A stretch of DNA of 30,107 nucleotides. It comes from Pelomyxa schiedti. Taxonomy: Eukaryota; Evosea; Pelobiontida; Pelomyxidae. Shown piece by piece: positions 10,501-22,900 of the stretch; the first letter of the stretch is position 1, and every line of letters starts with the position of its first letter. The DNA is taken from NCBI GenBank assembly GCA_020536535.1, contig JAHLWZ010001004.1, forward strand, positions 1 through 30,107, read 5' to 3'. The position numbers and the translations under genes were made by a program. Below the pieces are notes generated by a model. It was not told the origin of the DNA. It did not search any database and saw only the letters and a list, made by a program, of their open reading frames with translations.

Positions 10501-13500
10501 CTAAGCCATGTTTCCACCAGCTTAGGAGTCTAATACCAGGAGTGGAAAGTATCCGGCATATACATAATGGAAATAGTCCAGGTGGTAGAAAAGAGAACTC
10601 AATAACACGACCTGTTGCCACGCAGTTGTCAGGGTGAGTTATTCTACTCCTACTAGAACATGAGCAACCCTCTATTTCAATTGGACACCAGAAGGGGATA
10701 GGATATTTCGTCTTTAGCATGGAAGTGACTGGGCTGGATGTAGCTATTGCACATGTGGGATGCTCTGGAGCCTGATGAGGTATCAGATAGTTTCCACCAG
10801 TTTTGTGAATTAAATTACAAAGCTCCAGAGTCGTTAAGGCTTCGTTCAATGTTGCAGGGCTGAATATTCTGGGACAATCTATGTACCTTATTTCACTATT
10901 TAGCAGCCACTGTGCCTTGATTGTAACTGTACAGTTAATCACTTGAAAAAGCCATTCAGGGTTAAGGATGACCAATTCCTTAAGCCTATGTTCAGAAACC
11001 TCCATAAACCACGATTTGTATTTTAAGGGATTGTGGAAGTGAATTATAAGTCCAGCATCAGCCAGAAAATCGGCGCACCTACAAAGAAAGTTAAAAAAAA
11101 AGAAGAGAAGCAAGGTGCATGCATTTCTAATTCTACTAGATCAAACTGGTCTCCTTTGCAACTACCCATGACAGTTGAAGCCTTCTTCGTGAAGTCAGTC
11201 CAACTGATAGTATTTCCTAGCCCTTGTTGCATTATTGCATGGTGTAATGTCACCCACCTAGTAGAAACCAAAATTTTATTCTTTTGGTAGATATCATCCA
11301 AAGCTCGGACGATTGCTTGAATGGAGGTCTTTTTATTGAACTGGATATCTGCAGTTGGTTCAGGAAACTGATAGCCGTCACCAGTTGAACAATTGACTGA
11401 AAATGTAGCTACGAAATGCAAACTCTCTGTAGCCACTTTCCCAATCTCTGTGAGTATAGTGCCGAGAGCAGAACGGCTCACAGATATAGTATCTCCTGCT
11501 ATCTCATCCATGTGAGTACCAACCAGCAGACATTGGACCAGCTTGTTGGATTGGTGTGATGCTTGGATCTGCTTGATCCAATCCAATAGAATTTTGATGG
11601 ATGGACAAAGCTCACAGCTACTATGTGCTGTTGTTTCCAACCATTTGGCAATCTTGGCAATATTAAGTACAACCACAACAATGGAGTCACTTCGAAGAAA
11701 AAATTGATGCAAAGGATTTCCAGGATTACCTCCTGATTGGGGGTTACTAGGTAACAATGGGGTAATATCTTACCAAAATCCCAAGCGACCCAGTTCTGTG
11801 AACTGAGTATATTGAAGTGCGAGTGAAAAGTTATTCCTCCTGTTGGTGTATAATGGTGGGTTCGGCAACGCTTTCCACCAGCTTTGAGGCACTTAAGGAG
11901 AGTTGTTTTCCCCGCTTGTGCTTCTCCAACGATGATAATCTTCTTATAATTCCACTCTTCACTGGAACCTTTATACTGAAGAAATTCTCTCAGTCTTGTC
12001 CAGTCGTTGCATGCCTTGATCATATCTGGCACGCTGGAGAGAGGATTTTCTTCAAATACCAGGTTTGGAACTTTGTGCATACAGTGTGGGAGAACCTGTA
12101 ATTTGTTTCCTTTTAAATCCAGTGTTGTGATTTGAACAGGAATGGCTTCTGCTACCCGAACCGGAAAATCAGTCAATGACAAATAAGACAAGTCTAAGAA
12201 AGCAAAGAGAAGTGGGTACTCTGAAAGCAGCATATGTACGGTGTCCCAGTCCCTAGCTTCAGTATATTGTCTGATAATGTGCAGTGCAAACATTTTCCCT
12301 GTGTCCCTGACCCCCAAGGCTGTGGAGTGGAGTAAAACTTGCATCACATTATGTACATCACTCAGCGTAAGGCATGTAGTGTGAAGAGATTTTCTAAACA
12401 AAAGTACAGCAGCAACTCTGGTTGATGTGCAGTGTTCAATAATATACATAACTGTAGTATAGCCCCTGAAAATGCAAGAACCAGATATAGCTTTGCACTT
12501 TCTGCAAAATACGGCAGGTTGCAGTGTGAGAAGATAATTCAAAGGAGCAGGTGCAGATTCTCGAATATATTTTCTTGCACAGCGCAATAATCCTTTGTTT
12601 GTGAAGGCAGCTTGGACCTTAGCTCGAAAGAGGTTGTTTCGGGTGAGTATACTTTTGATTGATTCCGGTTCGTGTGGCTGTCCTATGTAAACTTATTGAA
12701 TTTACTGTGTGCTTCTGTAATACCCTCAATCTGTAGCTGTGTCAAGGAAAAGTTGGATCTCAATGCATCTAGAATTGCTTCTGGTTGCACTTGACACCCT
12801 GGCTACTTTAACATAGACTATAAGTCAATACAGTTACCTTTAATATTAAAAGTGGAGAGGCACGAGTTAGTTGCCAGCATGGTACTAATGTAGTTGATAT
12901 CTTCCTCTTTCATGATATTTCCTGAACAAAACGTAAGTCAGCTTAGAAAGTGCAGGAAAACCTTGGAGATCAATTGTGGTAAGAGTACAATTTTTTGCAA
13001 TAGCTTCACAAAGAATTGGGTAAGCTGCTCCTTCGATATGACACCCTGGAAAGATTTTAGATTTGACAATTAATCTCATTCTTACAAGAAAGGTCTAACC
13101 GGGTAAGAGTTGCATTCAGACTTATTACATCTGCTAACAATTTGGACCTGTCATGGTCGAGGTGGTTCCCTTGTGAAGAAGTTAGGAGTATAAGTTAACT
13201 TTATGGATGTACCCACCTCCCAGCTTGAGCTCCAATAAAGTCGAGTTATTTATCAGAGCCACCCTAATTAGCTGGAAGGCGCCGGAGCAAAGATTGCAAG
13301 CTTTTCAAAAACTTCGGTTATTCACCATTTCAAAAGTTGGGTGTATAACAAAATATTTTAAAGGAGAGAAGAAAACATTGGAGGCCAAGAGATGTCAATG
13401 ACAAGTTTGAGGTGAGAGAATCACAAAGGGGCCGCAGTCCGTCCTTGTCAAACACACTCCCTGGTAGTCATAAAATTGCAACAAGGGGAAAATTATGATA

Positions 13501-14766
13501 CTTTGCATTTCTAATCTCTTGAGAAAGGGGGAACCCAGTAAATCTGATATGCTTTGCAATCCATCAGTTCCTAGCCGACAATCTAGTTGTGAGTGATTGG
13601 AAGTTGGAAACGTGTTTAGAGTTTCTTTCTACCACCTTCTATTACAAGTGAAACTATTGGGTGTCCAGGGAAATGTACAGTACAGGGGGATACAGGTGGG
13701 ATAAGTGCATCGTGCAGGTATTTTGCTCCTTGAGAGTCCAAGCCACACACTAGTTTGGTTCAAGTGAGAAATTGAGGCATCATTTTATCATGTTCACCTA
13801 GTGATGTTATTGTTTGTACACACATGTCAAAGCTGTAATTGTTTTGTTAGTCTTCAATAAAGCTGTAATGAGTTGAACACCATCATGATTTAGAGGATTG
13901 CCTAATGAACATTAGGAAAAGGATGAGGAAGGGGGATCTCACCACCCAAATTTAATTTAGTGAGAGAGGAATTATTTTTGATTCCAATGCAGAGCTGGTG
14001 TAAGCCGTGGTTGTCTAGAGAGCAATCTGGTTGCAAGTGAGTATATGAATATACGTGCTGAACAACTTTGCAGATAGAGGCGTTTAATAGAGTTATTTGT
14101 GCTAAGTACTGTTGCAATGGCTTCTGCCGATTTAGCGTGTATAAAACAACCTTGCATTTTTTCACTTTAGGGTGGTGGGAAAACGGGACCCATACCTGAA
14201 ATATCTATCCAAGAGATAGTAGAATTTCTCCTCAGTCCGGCACATAGAGTGAGAAGGCCAGGGGTTCCCCCAATCCAACAATCTACAAGAGTTAAAAAAA
14301 TAATAGGGGAAAAAAAAAGGAGATGTTAAGGTACTCACTTTTCAAAGTAAGGGATTTGAGTGATTTATTTATGGTCAACGCATCTGCAATTAGTGATATT
14401 CCCTCTGAGCCAAGGTCATTTCCTGCACACACACAAGGAAAGTTGCTTGTTATTTTCGCAGCATACAAAAAAGAAAAACGAGTACCCCCAAAATCTAAGT
14501 CACGCAAAGCACAGGGGGAAATGCACAACGCACTCCCAATAGCCATAATGCAAGCATGTGAGATCTTAGTCGTTTTTTCTGCATCAAAAAAAAAAAAAAA
14601 AAAAAAAAAGCCCTAAGTTTGTAGCCGATCTTGCGTGTGGCATGATACTAGCGGGCAGAGGTACGACGACGGATCTCTCAGTGCAAAACAAATGCCGGAA
14701 GTAAAACGTGCATTCTTCCAGTGACGAAGATCCAGACACATAAGTCGCGTCAGCACACCTCGCCAT
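7559..14766 (-). CDS. Roco family protein: LRR-Roc-COR-kinase-WD40
   Basis: Parts in order on the minus strand: RNI-type leucine-rich repeats, about one per exon (14560-12620); a further LRR just before Roc (ITTLDLKGNKLQVLP); a Roc GTPase with G1 GEAQAGKT (11904-11927), G3 WDFGG across an intron and G4 VGTHMDE; COR (11090-10780; LKELVILNPEWLFQV, LCNLIHKTGGNYLIP); a Cys/His-rich stretch with CxxC pairs (10280-10060); a kinase (10000-8820) with HGDLNAGN, IADFGITDL, LPPEVL, SDIWCFG; and a WD40 region (8780-7559; WCGYQDGTISIL, TSSGDMKIW, ASCDGVVLLWD). This order is that of known amoebozoan Roco proteins and resembles LRRK2. VAIK reads VAIE and the alpha-C Glu position reads Lys, so activity is uncertain. 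The start at ATG 14766 (MARCADATYVSG) and the first join are the weakest parts. It faces the aminopeptidase gene across about 160 bp. Confidence 0.85.
12620..14560 (-). repeat. LRR array of the Roco gene, about one repeat per exon with phase-1 introns
   Basis: Successive exons each encode about 28 residues of RNI-type leucine-rich repeat. Most end just after the first base of a codon at the LxLxGG position and restart at the conserved Asn/Cys. Examples: LRDLDFGG|NDLGSEG, LYLQ|NCSLDNHG, LTKLNLGG|NPLNHDG, LELKLGG|NHLDHD, IDLQG|NIMKEED. Introns between them are mostly 40-80 nt. About a dozen repeats can be followed. The boundary near 13640 is uncertain. Confidence 0.75.
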
Positions 14767-14927
14767 CGTTCTTGTTTGTTTGATAGAGCGTGCCGTTAGA
14801 CTATCTTTGTTTCCAAGGTGGTACGAAAGCGCTGAGCAACAACGAAAAATAGACGAAGACAAAGACAAACAAAAGCGGGGATCTAGTATCTACGGAGATT
14901 ACGCAAGAAAAAAAAAAACTGGAGCCA
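14767..14927. promoter_or_regulatory. Short divergent promoter region (Roco / aminopeptidase)
   Basis: About 160 bp separate the proposed start codons of two divergent genes. The interval has A-rich runs near 14840-14875 and 14905-14918 but no clear TATA box. Any promoters for the two genes must share or overlap here unless the Roco start lies elsewhere. Confidence 0.45.
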
Positions 14928-17900
14928 ATGCACCATCGTGGGAAGGTGTCACGGAAGAACAAGAGGCAGGATGGAAGTGAGACTGAGGAGGGTGCTGTGC
15001 GGAAGTACGACTGCGGATCTTGTTGTTCTTCTTGTTGTTGTTGCCGCGGGATCTTCTCGAGCCGTGGCGCACTGTCAGTTCTGTGCCTTGCCGTGAGTCT
15101 CGTGGCGTTTTGCGTCTCGCTGAGAGTTGCTATGGTTTTCACTGTTCCAGCGATTTCGTGCGGTTCACTGTGTGGCGCGCAGTCGCAACTCACGAGGGGA
15201 TTTGGAGGCGAGAGGAGTAGGGTACTGTTACCCAAGGATGCAGTGCCGGTGCATTACGACTTGAGGCTCAGTCCTTCCCTTGATGAGTCTGTTACCACAG
15301 GTTTACAGTTGGGCGAAATCTGCTTTCGTCACATCAATATTTCAGGAGAGGTGGACATTCAACTCCTTGTGATGAATTCTACAAGGCAAATAACATTGCA
15401 TTCTGTTGACACAACAATCAGCCGTGCTGTGGTCGCAGGGGCAGGCATGGAATTGAATGTGAAACACCCGATATTTTTCTATCGTTGAAGACAAATAGGC
15501 GAAAATTGTGATGGATAAAGAAAAGCAAATGGTACTTCTGAAATTTGATGATCTTTTGCCAGCTGGTGATGCAATTTTACACATGTCATTTATATCGAAA
15601 TTGAACAGAAAAATGACTGGATTTTACACTTCTACTTATACCATAAACTCCGAGTCACGGTAATACTACTACAACGCAAATGAAATTATAATAAAAACCA
15701 GAACCATGGCAGTTACCCAATTTGAGCCTTCAGGTTTCTTTTCTTCGATTTTATTCTTCAAAATAAACCACGGTATAGATGCGAGGCAAGCGTTTCCCTG
15801 TTGGGATGAACCTGCTTTGAAATCCACGTTCTCTATCACACTGATTGTGCCAGTTAGCTTAACCGCACTTTCAAATATGCCAGTAGAAAGTGAGACAGTT
15901 CACCCAAATGGTGCACTTTTTTCTTTTTCTGTTTGGTGTAATGAACACATTAAATAGGGCTAAAGGAAGTTAAATTTATGAAATCCCCAAAGATGTCAAC
16001 CTATCTTGTATTTCCTTTCCACTTTATGTAACTAATTTTTCTAGATAGCATTTGTAGTGGGAGAGCTTGATTACCTCGAAGCAGCAACGAAAAGTGGTAT
16101 TAAGGTAGTGGGAAGTCTCCAAAAATGACAACTAAGTGTTCTCCCAGGTGAGAGTTTATACTACACCAGGGAAAAATCACCAAGGGCGATTTGCTCTGGA
16201 TGTTGCTGGTTGGCATTCCTTCTAATTGGCATCATATAGCTGACTGTAAAAGTTAGGACACTTGATTATTATAACGATTACTTCAGAATTCCATATCCAC
16301 TTCCGAAATGGTACTTATGTCCTCCGTTGAACAGGTGTTCACATTATGTGCAGTGATATGGTGGCAATTCCTGATTTTGCCCCTGGAGCAATGGAGTTGA
16401 GTGCAAGGAAATCCTGTGTTCATAACTTACGATGACGTTTCCCCTCCCTAAAAAAAGGAACTGGGGACTTGTAACATACCGCGAGACTGCTTTATTGCTA
16501 CAAGAAGGCAGTGTTACCTTGTTTACCAAGCTTATCGGACTCATCAAGTACCACAGGGTCAAGTTCAGTATCATCCAAGCAAAGAGTGGCTTACATAGTT
16601 GGGCATGAACGTAAGTGCGAACTGGAACCATGATATTATTAACATTTTTTTAGTAGCGCACCAATGGTTTTTTTCCATTTATCCCCTCCCATATAACTTA
16701 ACCTCAAGGTTCGGTAACCTTGTCACAATGGAGTGGTGGTCCAACCTATGGTTAAATGAGGGATTTGCAACTTATGTTGGATACCAAATGGTGGATATCC
16801 TGTTTCCTCAATGGTATTTTTTTTTTTGTTTACCCTTGCCCACTTTCTTCTTTCCCAATCAAAGGCACATATGGATCACATTTACATCAACGGAGTTTTC
16901 TACTGTATTGTCTCTCGATAACACACACGGTCTAAATTGCCCTTTCAGGCCTTGAAGCTAGACGCACTTACAAATACTCATGCAATTGAAGTTGAAGTTT
17001 ATGAGTCACATGATGTCACAGAAATATTTGATCCCATTTCTTACGCCAAAGGTTAGCAATATTTCTAGTGGTGAGACTGAAAATTGGTCGTAGGAGCCTC
17101 TGTTATAAGAATGCTCTCTTCCTACCTTGGTGAAGCACCTTTCAAGGCAGGACTTAATATTTATTTGAACAAATTTCTGTATTCAAACGCAATAACAGAG
17201 GTACAATCAAATAAAACATTTGTAAATGAAAACTGCACTTAAGGATTTGTGGGATGCCCTGACTGAAGCTTCTGGAATTGACATTGCCAAAGGAATGAGT
17301 GCATGGACTAAGACTATGGGATATCCAGTAGTTTCGATATATGCCAATGCATCTACTATCACCTTCAAACAGACTCGGATGATGTTTTGCACCTCTAATA
17401 AGGCCACTGGTATTACAAATCTTAGCAACACCGTTAAAAAACCAATACAGATCAACAATGGTGGATACCCATCATTCTCTCCTCAAACAACAAGCACCTT
17501 CCAAATAAAATTGAACTTTCCGCAACTTCTCTTTCCTTCCCACATGATGGCTCGGATATCTGGCTAAAGGTAAAACTCTCCACGTTTTCTGCTTCCACTG
17601 CCACAACTTGCTTCCATAGGCCAATTACGGCCAAACTGGGCTCTATAGAGTTCAATATGGAGAAAACTTATTGGAAAATCTAAAGTAAGTCCTTCCTTTC
17701 GATTCAGTACCCATGTCTCCAGGATGAAAATCAAGGATCAAACTCTTGGTGCTATCGACAGACTCGGCGTACTGAGTGACTATTTTTCACTGGCCGTTTC
17801 TGGACTTACACCAACCTCTTCAGCCTTGTCACTTGCAATGGCGTCAATTAATGAAGTGGAATATGCCGTGTGGGCAAATATAGTCTCATCTCTTGGTAAC

Positions 17901-19003
17901 TAATTTTGTATTGTATTGCCTGCACTAATACACAGCAGCTCACTTCGCAAGTGTTTGGAGTAATCAAGAAAATTTGAAAACAATACACAATTTTCAAAGA
18001 ACCTTGTACACACCAATCGCAGAAAAACTTGGTTGGACACCCTCTCCATCAGACGGTAACCTGCATCAACTCCTTTATCTCCCCTGTTTAAAAACAAGCA
18101 TAAATAACACTTACATGAAGCCATATCCAATAGATGACCTTACGAAACGCCTTAGAGGTCTAGTGCGGAGTGCACTTGTTGAAGCTCAAGACCCTCGAAC
18201 CTTGGCTTTATGTCTTGATTCATTATCCTCATTTTTGGTGGATCCTGCATCAATGTCCCCAGATCTCCGACTAGCAGTTTTTTCTGCTGTAATGATTGTG
18301 AATGAAACAGATGGATTCAACATATTACATGCACTCTATAAACAGGTACATTCCATCATTGTTCCAGCTTATGGTTATGAAAGTAGGATAGCACACCGGA
18401 GCAACAAGTGATAATTCTATTCAGCATGGGTTGTACCCGTAGCTCTGATGTTGCTGAACAACTCCTTGTATCTTTTTTTTTCCTTCTTGCTATTTCAAAA
18501 ATTCATGTACAATAGAACTGGGGATCCAGGTCTGGAGAAGTCCGGCATCAAGACTTTCCATCACTGTTTCATTCTGTTGCTGACCACCATCCAGGTATCA
18601 TTTCTTCAACTCTTTTACTTCTAACACCCATAGAAATTGCATGGGATTGGCTCACTTCGAATTGGGAATGGGTGGATGAAACCTTCCAGGGGACCATTTC
18701 TCTGCTACAGTCTATCAGTATCACCCTCTTCACTCCCAATCAATCCTTACCATTTCAGTTTCCTCAGTTGTGACTCTTTTCAAGACGGAGGAGCAAATTA
18801 AAGCTGCAGACAGTTTCTTCAAACAAACAGGAACACTCAAGGGTTCCTCCCTTTTCTTATCCCAAAGTTATGAAACTGTCTGTGAGTATCCCACACTTCC
18901 ACCCTCTTTTCTCTTTCTTCCTCACTCTTTCCAAGGTGTACAATCAAGATGGCTCGCAAGAGACCACACAGACGTGAAAAATTGGCTACAGCAATTTTCA
19001 TAG
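14928..19003 (+). CDS. M1 family (gluzincin) membrane aminopeptidase, multi-exon
   Basis: The N-terminus has a short cytosolic tail with a Cys cluster ([11 protein letters not shown]), then a hydrophobic segment ([20 protein letters not shown]) fit for a signal anchor. The peptidase follows: [35 protein letters not shown], joined across an intron near 15730-15777; [21 protein letters not shown], with an intron inside [22 protein letters not shown] with zinc ligand NEGFATY downstream; then [15 protein letters not shown] and an ERAP1_C-like helical domain ending VKNWLQQFS at TAG 19001-19003. GAMEN binds the substrate N-terminus; HExxH plus the distal Glu bind zinc. It should remove N-terminal residues from peptides, with the catalytic domain outside the cytosol. 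Introns are mostly 40-60 nt. The start is the first in-frame ATG. It is convergent with Rad6. Confidence 0.9.
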
Positions 19004-19109
19004 ACAAGTGGAAAAAAAAGGTGATTCGTTCCCTCTCTTGCAAGGGGGGGAAAACCGACAAAAAAAGGGGGTGTGATTTTTAAACAGGTGGTCCAACAAA
19101 ACATGTGCA

Positions 19110-19813
19110 TCAGTCTTGCCAGCTTCTTTCAACAATCTCTGTAACTCTGCGGTCATACTCGGACTTGTTCTCTGTATACAACTTTGCTGCCTCACTGTTG
19201 GCAGGGGAGTTTGGGTTGGGGTCAGCCAACAAAGACTAGTATCGAAGAAAAAAGGGAGAGGTGTGTTTGGGTTAGCTAGTGCTTCTTTACTAAGTGTGAT
19301 ACAAATAAAAAAATAAGAGCGGAAAACTACCTGAATTGAAGTGAGTATGGCAGCAATATCGTAAATTGGACTCCATTGGTTTTGCAAAATATCAAGACAA
19401 ATCGAGCCGTCTGCATATACTAAAGAAAGTTACAAGGAGGATGGATGTATAAAAAGAAACGATACCATTTGGGTGGAAAATCTTTGAAACAAATCTTACT
19501 TTTGGTGCTTTAGTTGGATAGTCTTCGGTAAACACCATCTGAAGCTTGAATGTCCCTGCAAAAAAATGAGAAAAGAACGAGGAGGAACACATGTAGTACC
19601 TCCCTCCCAAGGTGTTTCCTCGGGTCCAAAAATTACACAGTTCCATCGCATTATATCGTTTTCCAAAGGTGCCCCGCTTATACCGCTAGGAGGGTCGGTT
19701 TGTAATTGCCGGAAGTCCCGCATCAGCCTATTTGTTTACACGTACGCATTAACACCATGAGGGAAGAAAATGTTTGTCGCTTTTACGCACCTCCTTCTCG
19801 ATGGTGTCGACAT
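19110..19813 (-). CDS. RAD6: Ubiquitin-conjugating enzyme E2, Rad6/UBC2 (UBE2A/B type)
   Basis: The first exon 19813-19791 encodes MSTPSRRR, joined to [20 protein letters not shown] at 19727 across a 63-nt intron. [24 protein letters not shown] and [18 protein letters not shown] follow, then [19 protein letters not shown] and IVERSWQD with TGA at 19112-19110. The Cys of GSICLDIL is the active-site cysteine that takes ubiquitin from E1. The N-terminal MSTPxRRRLMRDF and the [11 protein letters not shown] stretch are diagnostic of Rad6 among E2s. Length fits the family's roughly 150 residues, without the acidic tail of yeast Rad6. Known roles of the family are histone H2B and PCNA monoubiquitination in the nucleus. 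It is divergent from the TFIIIC subunit gene and convergent with the aminopeptidase. Confidence 0.95.
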
Positions 19814-19967
19814 ATCCGCAACTTCTAGTTGTTTGTTTAAAATAATAAATGGGTTGCGGCTTTAAATTGCTGATTGATTGAAGCAAATTCCCGGACAACT
19901 TGTCTTTGGTTCACCAGAAGCGAATTTTCCTCAGAACCTTGAGATAAAAAGAAAAAAAAAAGCGTCT
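19814..19967. promoter_or_regulatory. Short divergent promoter region (Rad6 / TFIIIC subunit)
   Basis: 154 bp separate the ATGs of two divergent nuclear housekeeping genes. The interval contains AT-rich sequence (around 19838-19870) and an A-run just before the plus-strand ATG. No known element is certain. Confidence 0.5.
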
Positions 19968-22900
19968 ATGTCGGCGTCGGCATCCGACGATGAAGAATCG
20001 GCCGAGTTGCCGTCTTCGAGCGAGTACGAAGAAGATAGTGCGAGTGGAAGTGAGAGCGAAGAGAGCGGCGAGAGCGACTGCGGAAGCGAAAACGCGAGCG
20101 AAAGCGAAAGCGAGAGCGATGGCGGAAAAGAAACCGTGAACGCAGTAAAACCTGAGAACAAACAGCAACAGCAACAACGGCAGCAGCAGCAACGCGCTGT
20201 GGGGAAACAAACTCGAGCAAATAAGATCAATGCTTTGGTATTTTCAGTGAAGGCAGCTGCGTCTCTGACAGAGGCGAGAGGGAGAAACGTTGATGGCGAA
20301 TCGAACTCCACCACTAACAGTATGGCACTGGGCACATCTCTGGGGGACTTGAATGCACAGTCAGCGGCTTTGCAAGCTGTTGGTTCAAATGAGGACTCAT
20401 TTGATGGAACTCTTCCATTGGTGGAAGTTGATGAAGCTGCCATGGCTGCCAAATATGCACCAAAGCTCTCTGGCACTGGAGTTTTGACAACTCCTAAAAA
20501 ACTGCCTTCTTTGAATAGAATGTCAACCACTCCCACTCAAAAATCACAATCACCAAGTTGCCGCCCATCCTCTGCAAAAACTTGTGGGACTGTCTCTGCA
20601 AAAAACTCTTCTCAAAGTGATAGTGAGGAGGATGCTACTATGTGTGATCCCGAGGACGACCCCGAGGCACACAAGAAGCGACAAGTACAATTTATTTAAC
20701 TTAATTGCACTATTGGTATTAACTGGAAACAGAAAATAAAGCTCCCCCATGCTGTAAGACAACTTGTTGGAGAAGCCCATCTACTTTTTATAGACGGCAA
20801 ACATGAAAAAGTTTGTCTTCCGTCCCCATCGTAATAGCAACGGCATTACACTGCAAGTCTTCTCTGACTAGCTCTCATGTTTCTTAGGCACTGGAACTGC
20901 TCCATGAAGCTGTGAGACTTGCTCCAACTTGTCCCCAGCTATACAATACCATGGGTTGCATTTTCGAAAAGATGAAGATTCCACAAAAGGCTCTGGATGC
21001 TTTTATGATTGCTGCTCATATGATGCCTAAGGATATAGAACTGTGGAAGAGGCTAATGGAGATGGCACGGTACATACAAAACTGATGACGTTGAACGCAA
21101 ACATTAACAGGGATTTGGGAAACAAACCTCTCCTGCTTTACTGCATGACAAAGGCAGTGGCAGCTAAACCTCAAGACTTTCAAATGGTGTATGATAGAGC
21201 ACGACTGTTGCTGGAATCTGGTAACCACAATTAGAGCATGCAAGTACCAATTTTCTTCATTCTATAGGTTTAACTGACAAAGCAATATCGGGGTTTCGAG
21301 ATGCACTTGCCTTGGATCCCACCAAGTCTGAGGTTGCAATCAGGCTTGCCCAAGTTGCTTCCCTTTCTCTTTCAGCTCTTTGTTGACAACCAAACAGGTA
21401 TTCCACAAGGAGAAAAGAATTCCCGACGCAATTGCCACGCTATCTAAGCACTTACAAACACCAGAGGACTCTAACAAAGAATTAAACATGCTAAATATGC
21501 TCAGTGAGTTGTACATGGCACAAGGCGAGTACGAGAAGGCTTACAATATGATACATCAGCGCTAGTACCCTTTCCTTTTACTTTTTGGATTCAGATTGGC
21601 TTACATCAACTCAGTATTAAAGTTGGAGCTGAGCTGCCCATACAACTACTGGTAAATCTGGGCCTCTGTAAGATATATATGGGAAGCATCACTGAAGCAG
21701 TGGTAGGTACAGGCTCTTGGTTCTATTTGACCAACTTGGTAGGCCATTTTGGATTCTTTACACAGATATTCTGTGACAGAAAATTCTGACTTATATTACT
21801 GTATTGCTGAAGCATTCATGGTACCTTCTGATGCAGTGAGTACCTTTTTCTCAGTTTCAGTAGAAAATTGGTGAGCCGGAGCATGCCTTGGGCTGGTATC
21901 ATGCTCTGGAAAGAAACCCTAATTTGCCAAAGAATATTCTGTGGGTGAAACAGGCACAGTGCCTCACAGCTGCATCTAGGCGGCAAGAGGCAATAACTCT
22001 ATACGAAAAAGGTAGTGAGCCACATGGTAGAACTCACCATAACCCAGTTCAGTTGTGGAACAATATCCATTACTTCCAGAGCCAGTGTTAGCACTTGCCC
22101 AACAGCACATTGAGAACGGAAATTTTACTGCCGCTATAGAGGTTTTTGACAATTTTTTGCGTAATGGTAGTACTATCCCCCCATTTTTAAACTAATTTTG
22201 AAAAAGCTAGCAAGAGTCCAAATGAAGGAGACATTATTCGGTATTATAAATTGGGAAATACATTAGGCTCTTAAATGAAAAGAGTTCAGGTTCATAAAGG
22301 TTTGGCACTTTTTGAGAACAAGCAATACCAGGAATTCGTGCAAATCTGCCTTCCACTTTTGAGGAACTCCTTAGAGATTCTTAATCATGAAGTGGCACTG
22401 GTTAGAGACCCATACCCAATAAACAAGATTTAATACTGTACAGGAAAAACGTAAAAAGAGGCGTACTCTTGTGCGTACCAGACGAGGTCAACGCAGCCGA
22501 CGGGAGAAAACAAAGACAGAGCCATCTGAATCCTTTCTGTTTGTCTTACACAAGAAAAAAAAGAGTAAAAAAGTCAAAGCCCCTTCATCAGTACCATCGC
22601 AACAAGTTTTCGATTCTCCAGTTCCACCACCACCTCTGACAACGTTGCCAACAAAGGCAATTACACTTGGGCCAGGTACACCACTCCCAACCTCTTCCTT
22701 GATAGAGGCCACATCTCTTACAAATGCACAGTAGTATTGTCTGTTTCTTCTCTTTAGACTTACACTACTTAGGCCTGAGATTCCAAAACAAGTTAGCACA
22801 TCTACAATAGCAAGTGTTACTTTGAGTGCTGCTAACACTACAACAACCTCTACTATGGAGTCTAAACCCACTCGCCGGAAAAGGTGTAAAGGGACTAAAA

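Noticed and set aside
14584-14610. Long A-run (T-run on the minus strand) read as a retroposon poly(A) tail
   Set aside because: On the minus strand it ends in GATGCAG directly before an LRR exon, so it is better read as an intron polypyrimidine tract.
19931-20536. 201-codon minus-strand frame opposite the TFIIIC first exon
   Set aside because: It is the antisense of an acidic Ser/Glu and Gln-rich low-complexity exon, giving Ser/Leu/Phe runs without any domain.
22440-22740. Lys/Arg-rich open frame as a separate gene
   Set aside because: It lies between TPR exons of the TFIIIC gene on the same strand with a flanking acceptor-like signal, so it is most likely a basic insert in that protein.
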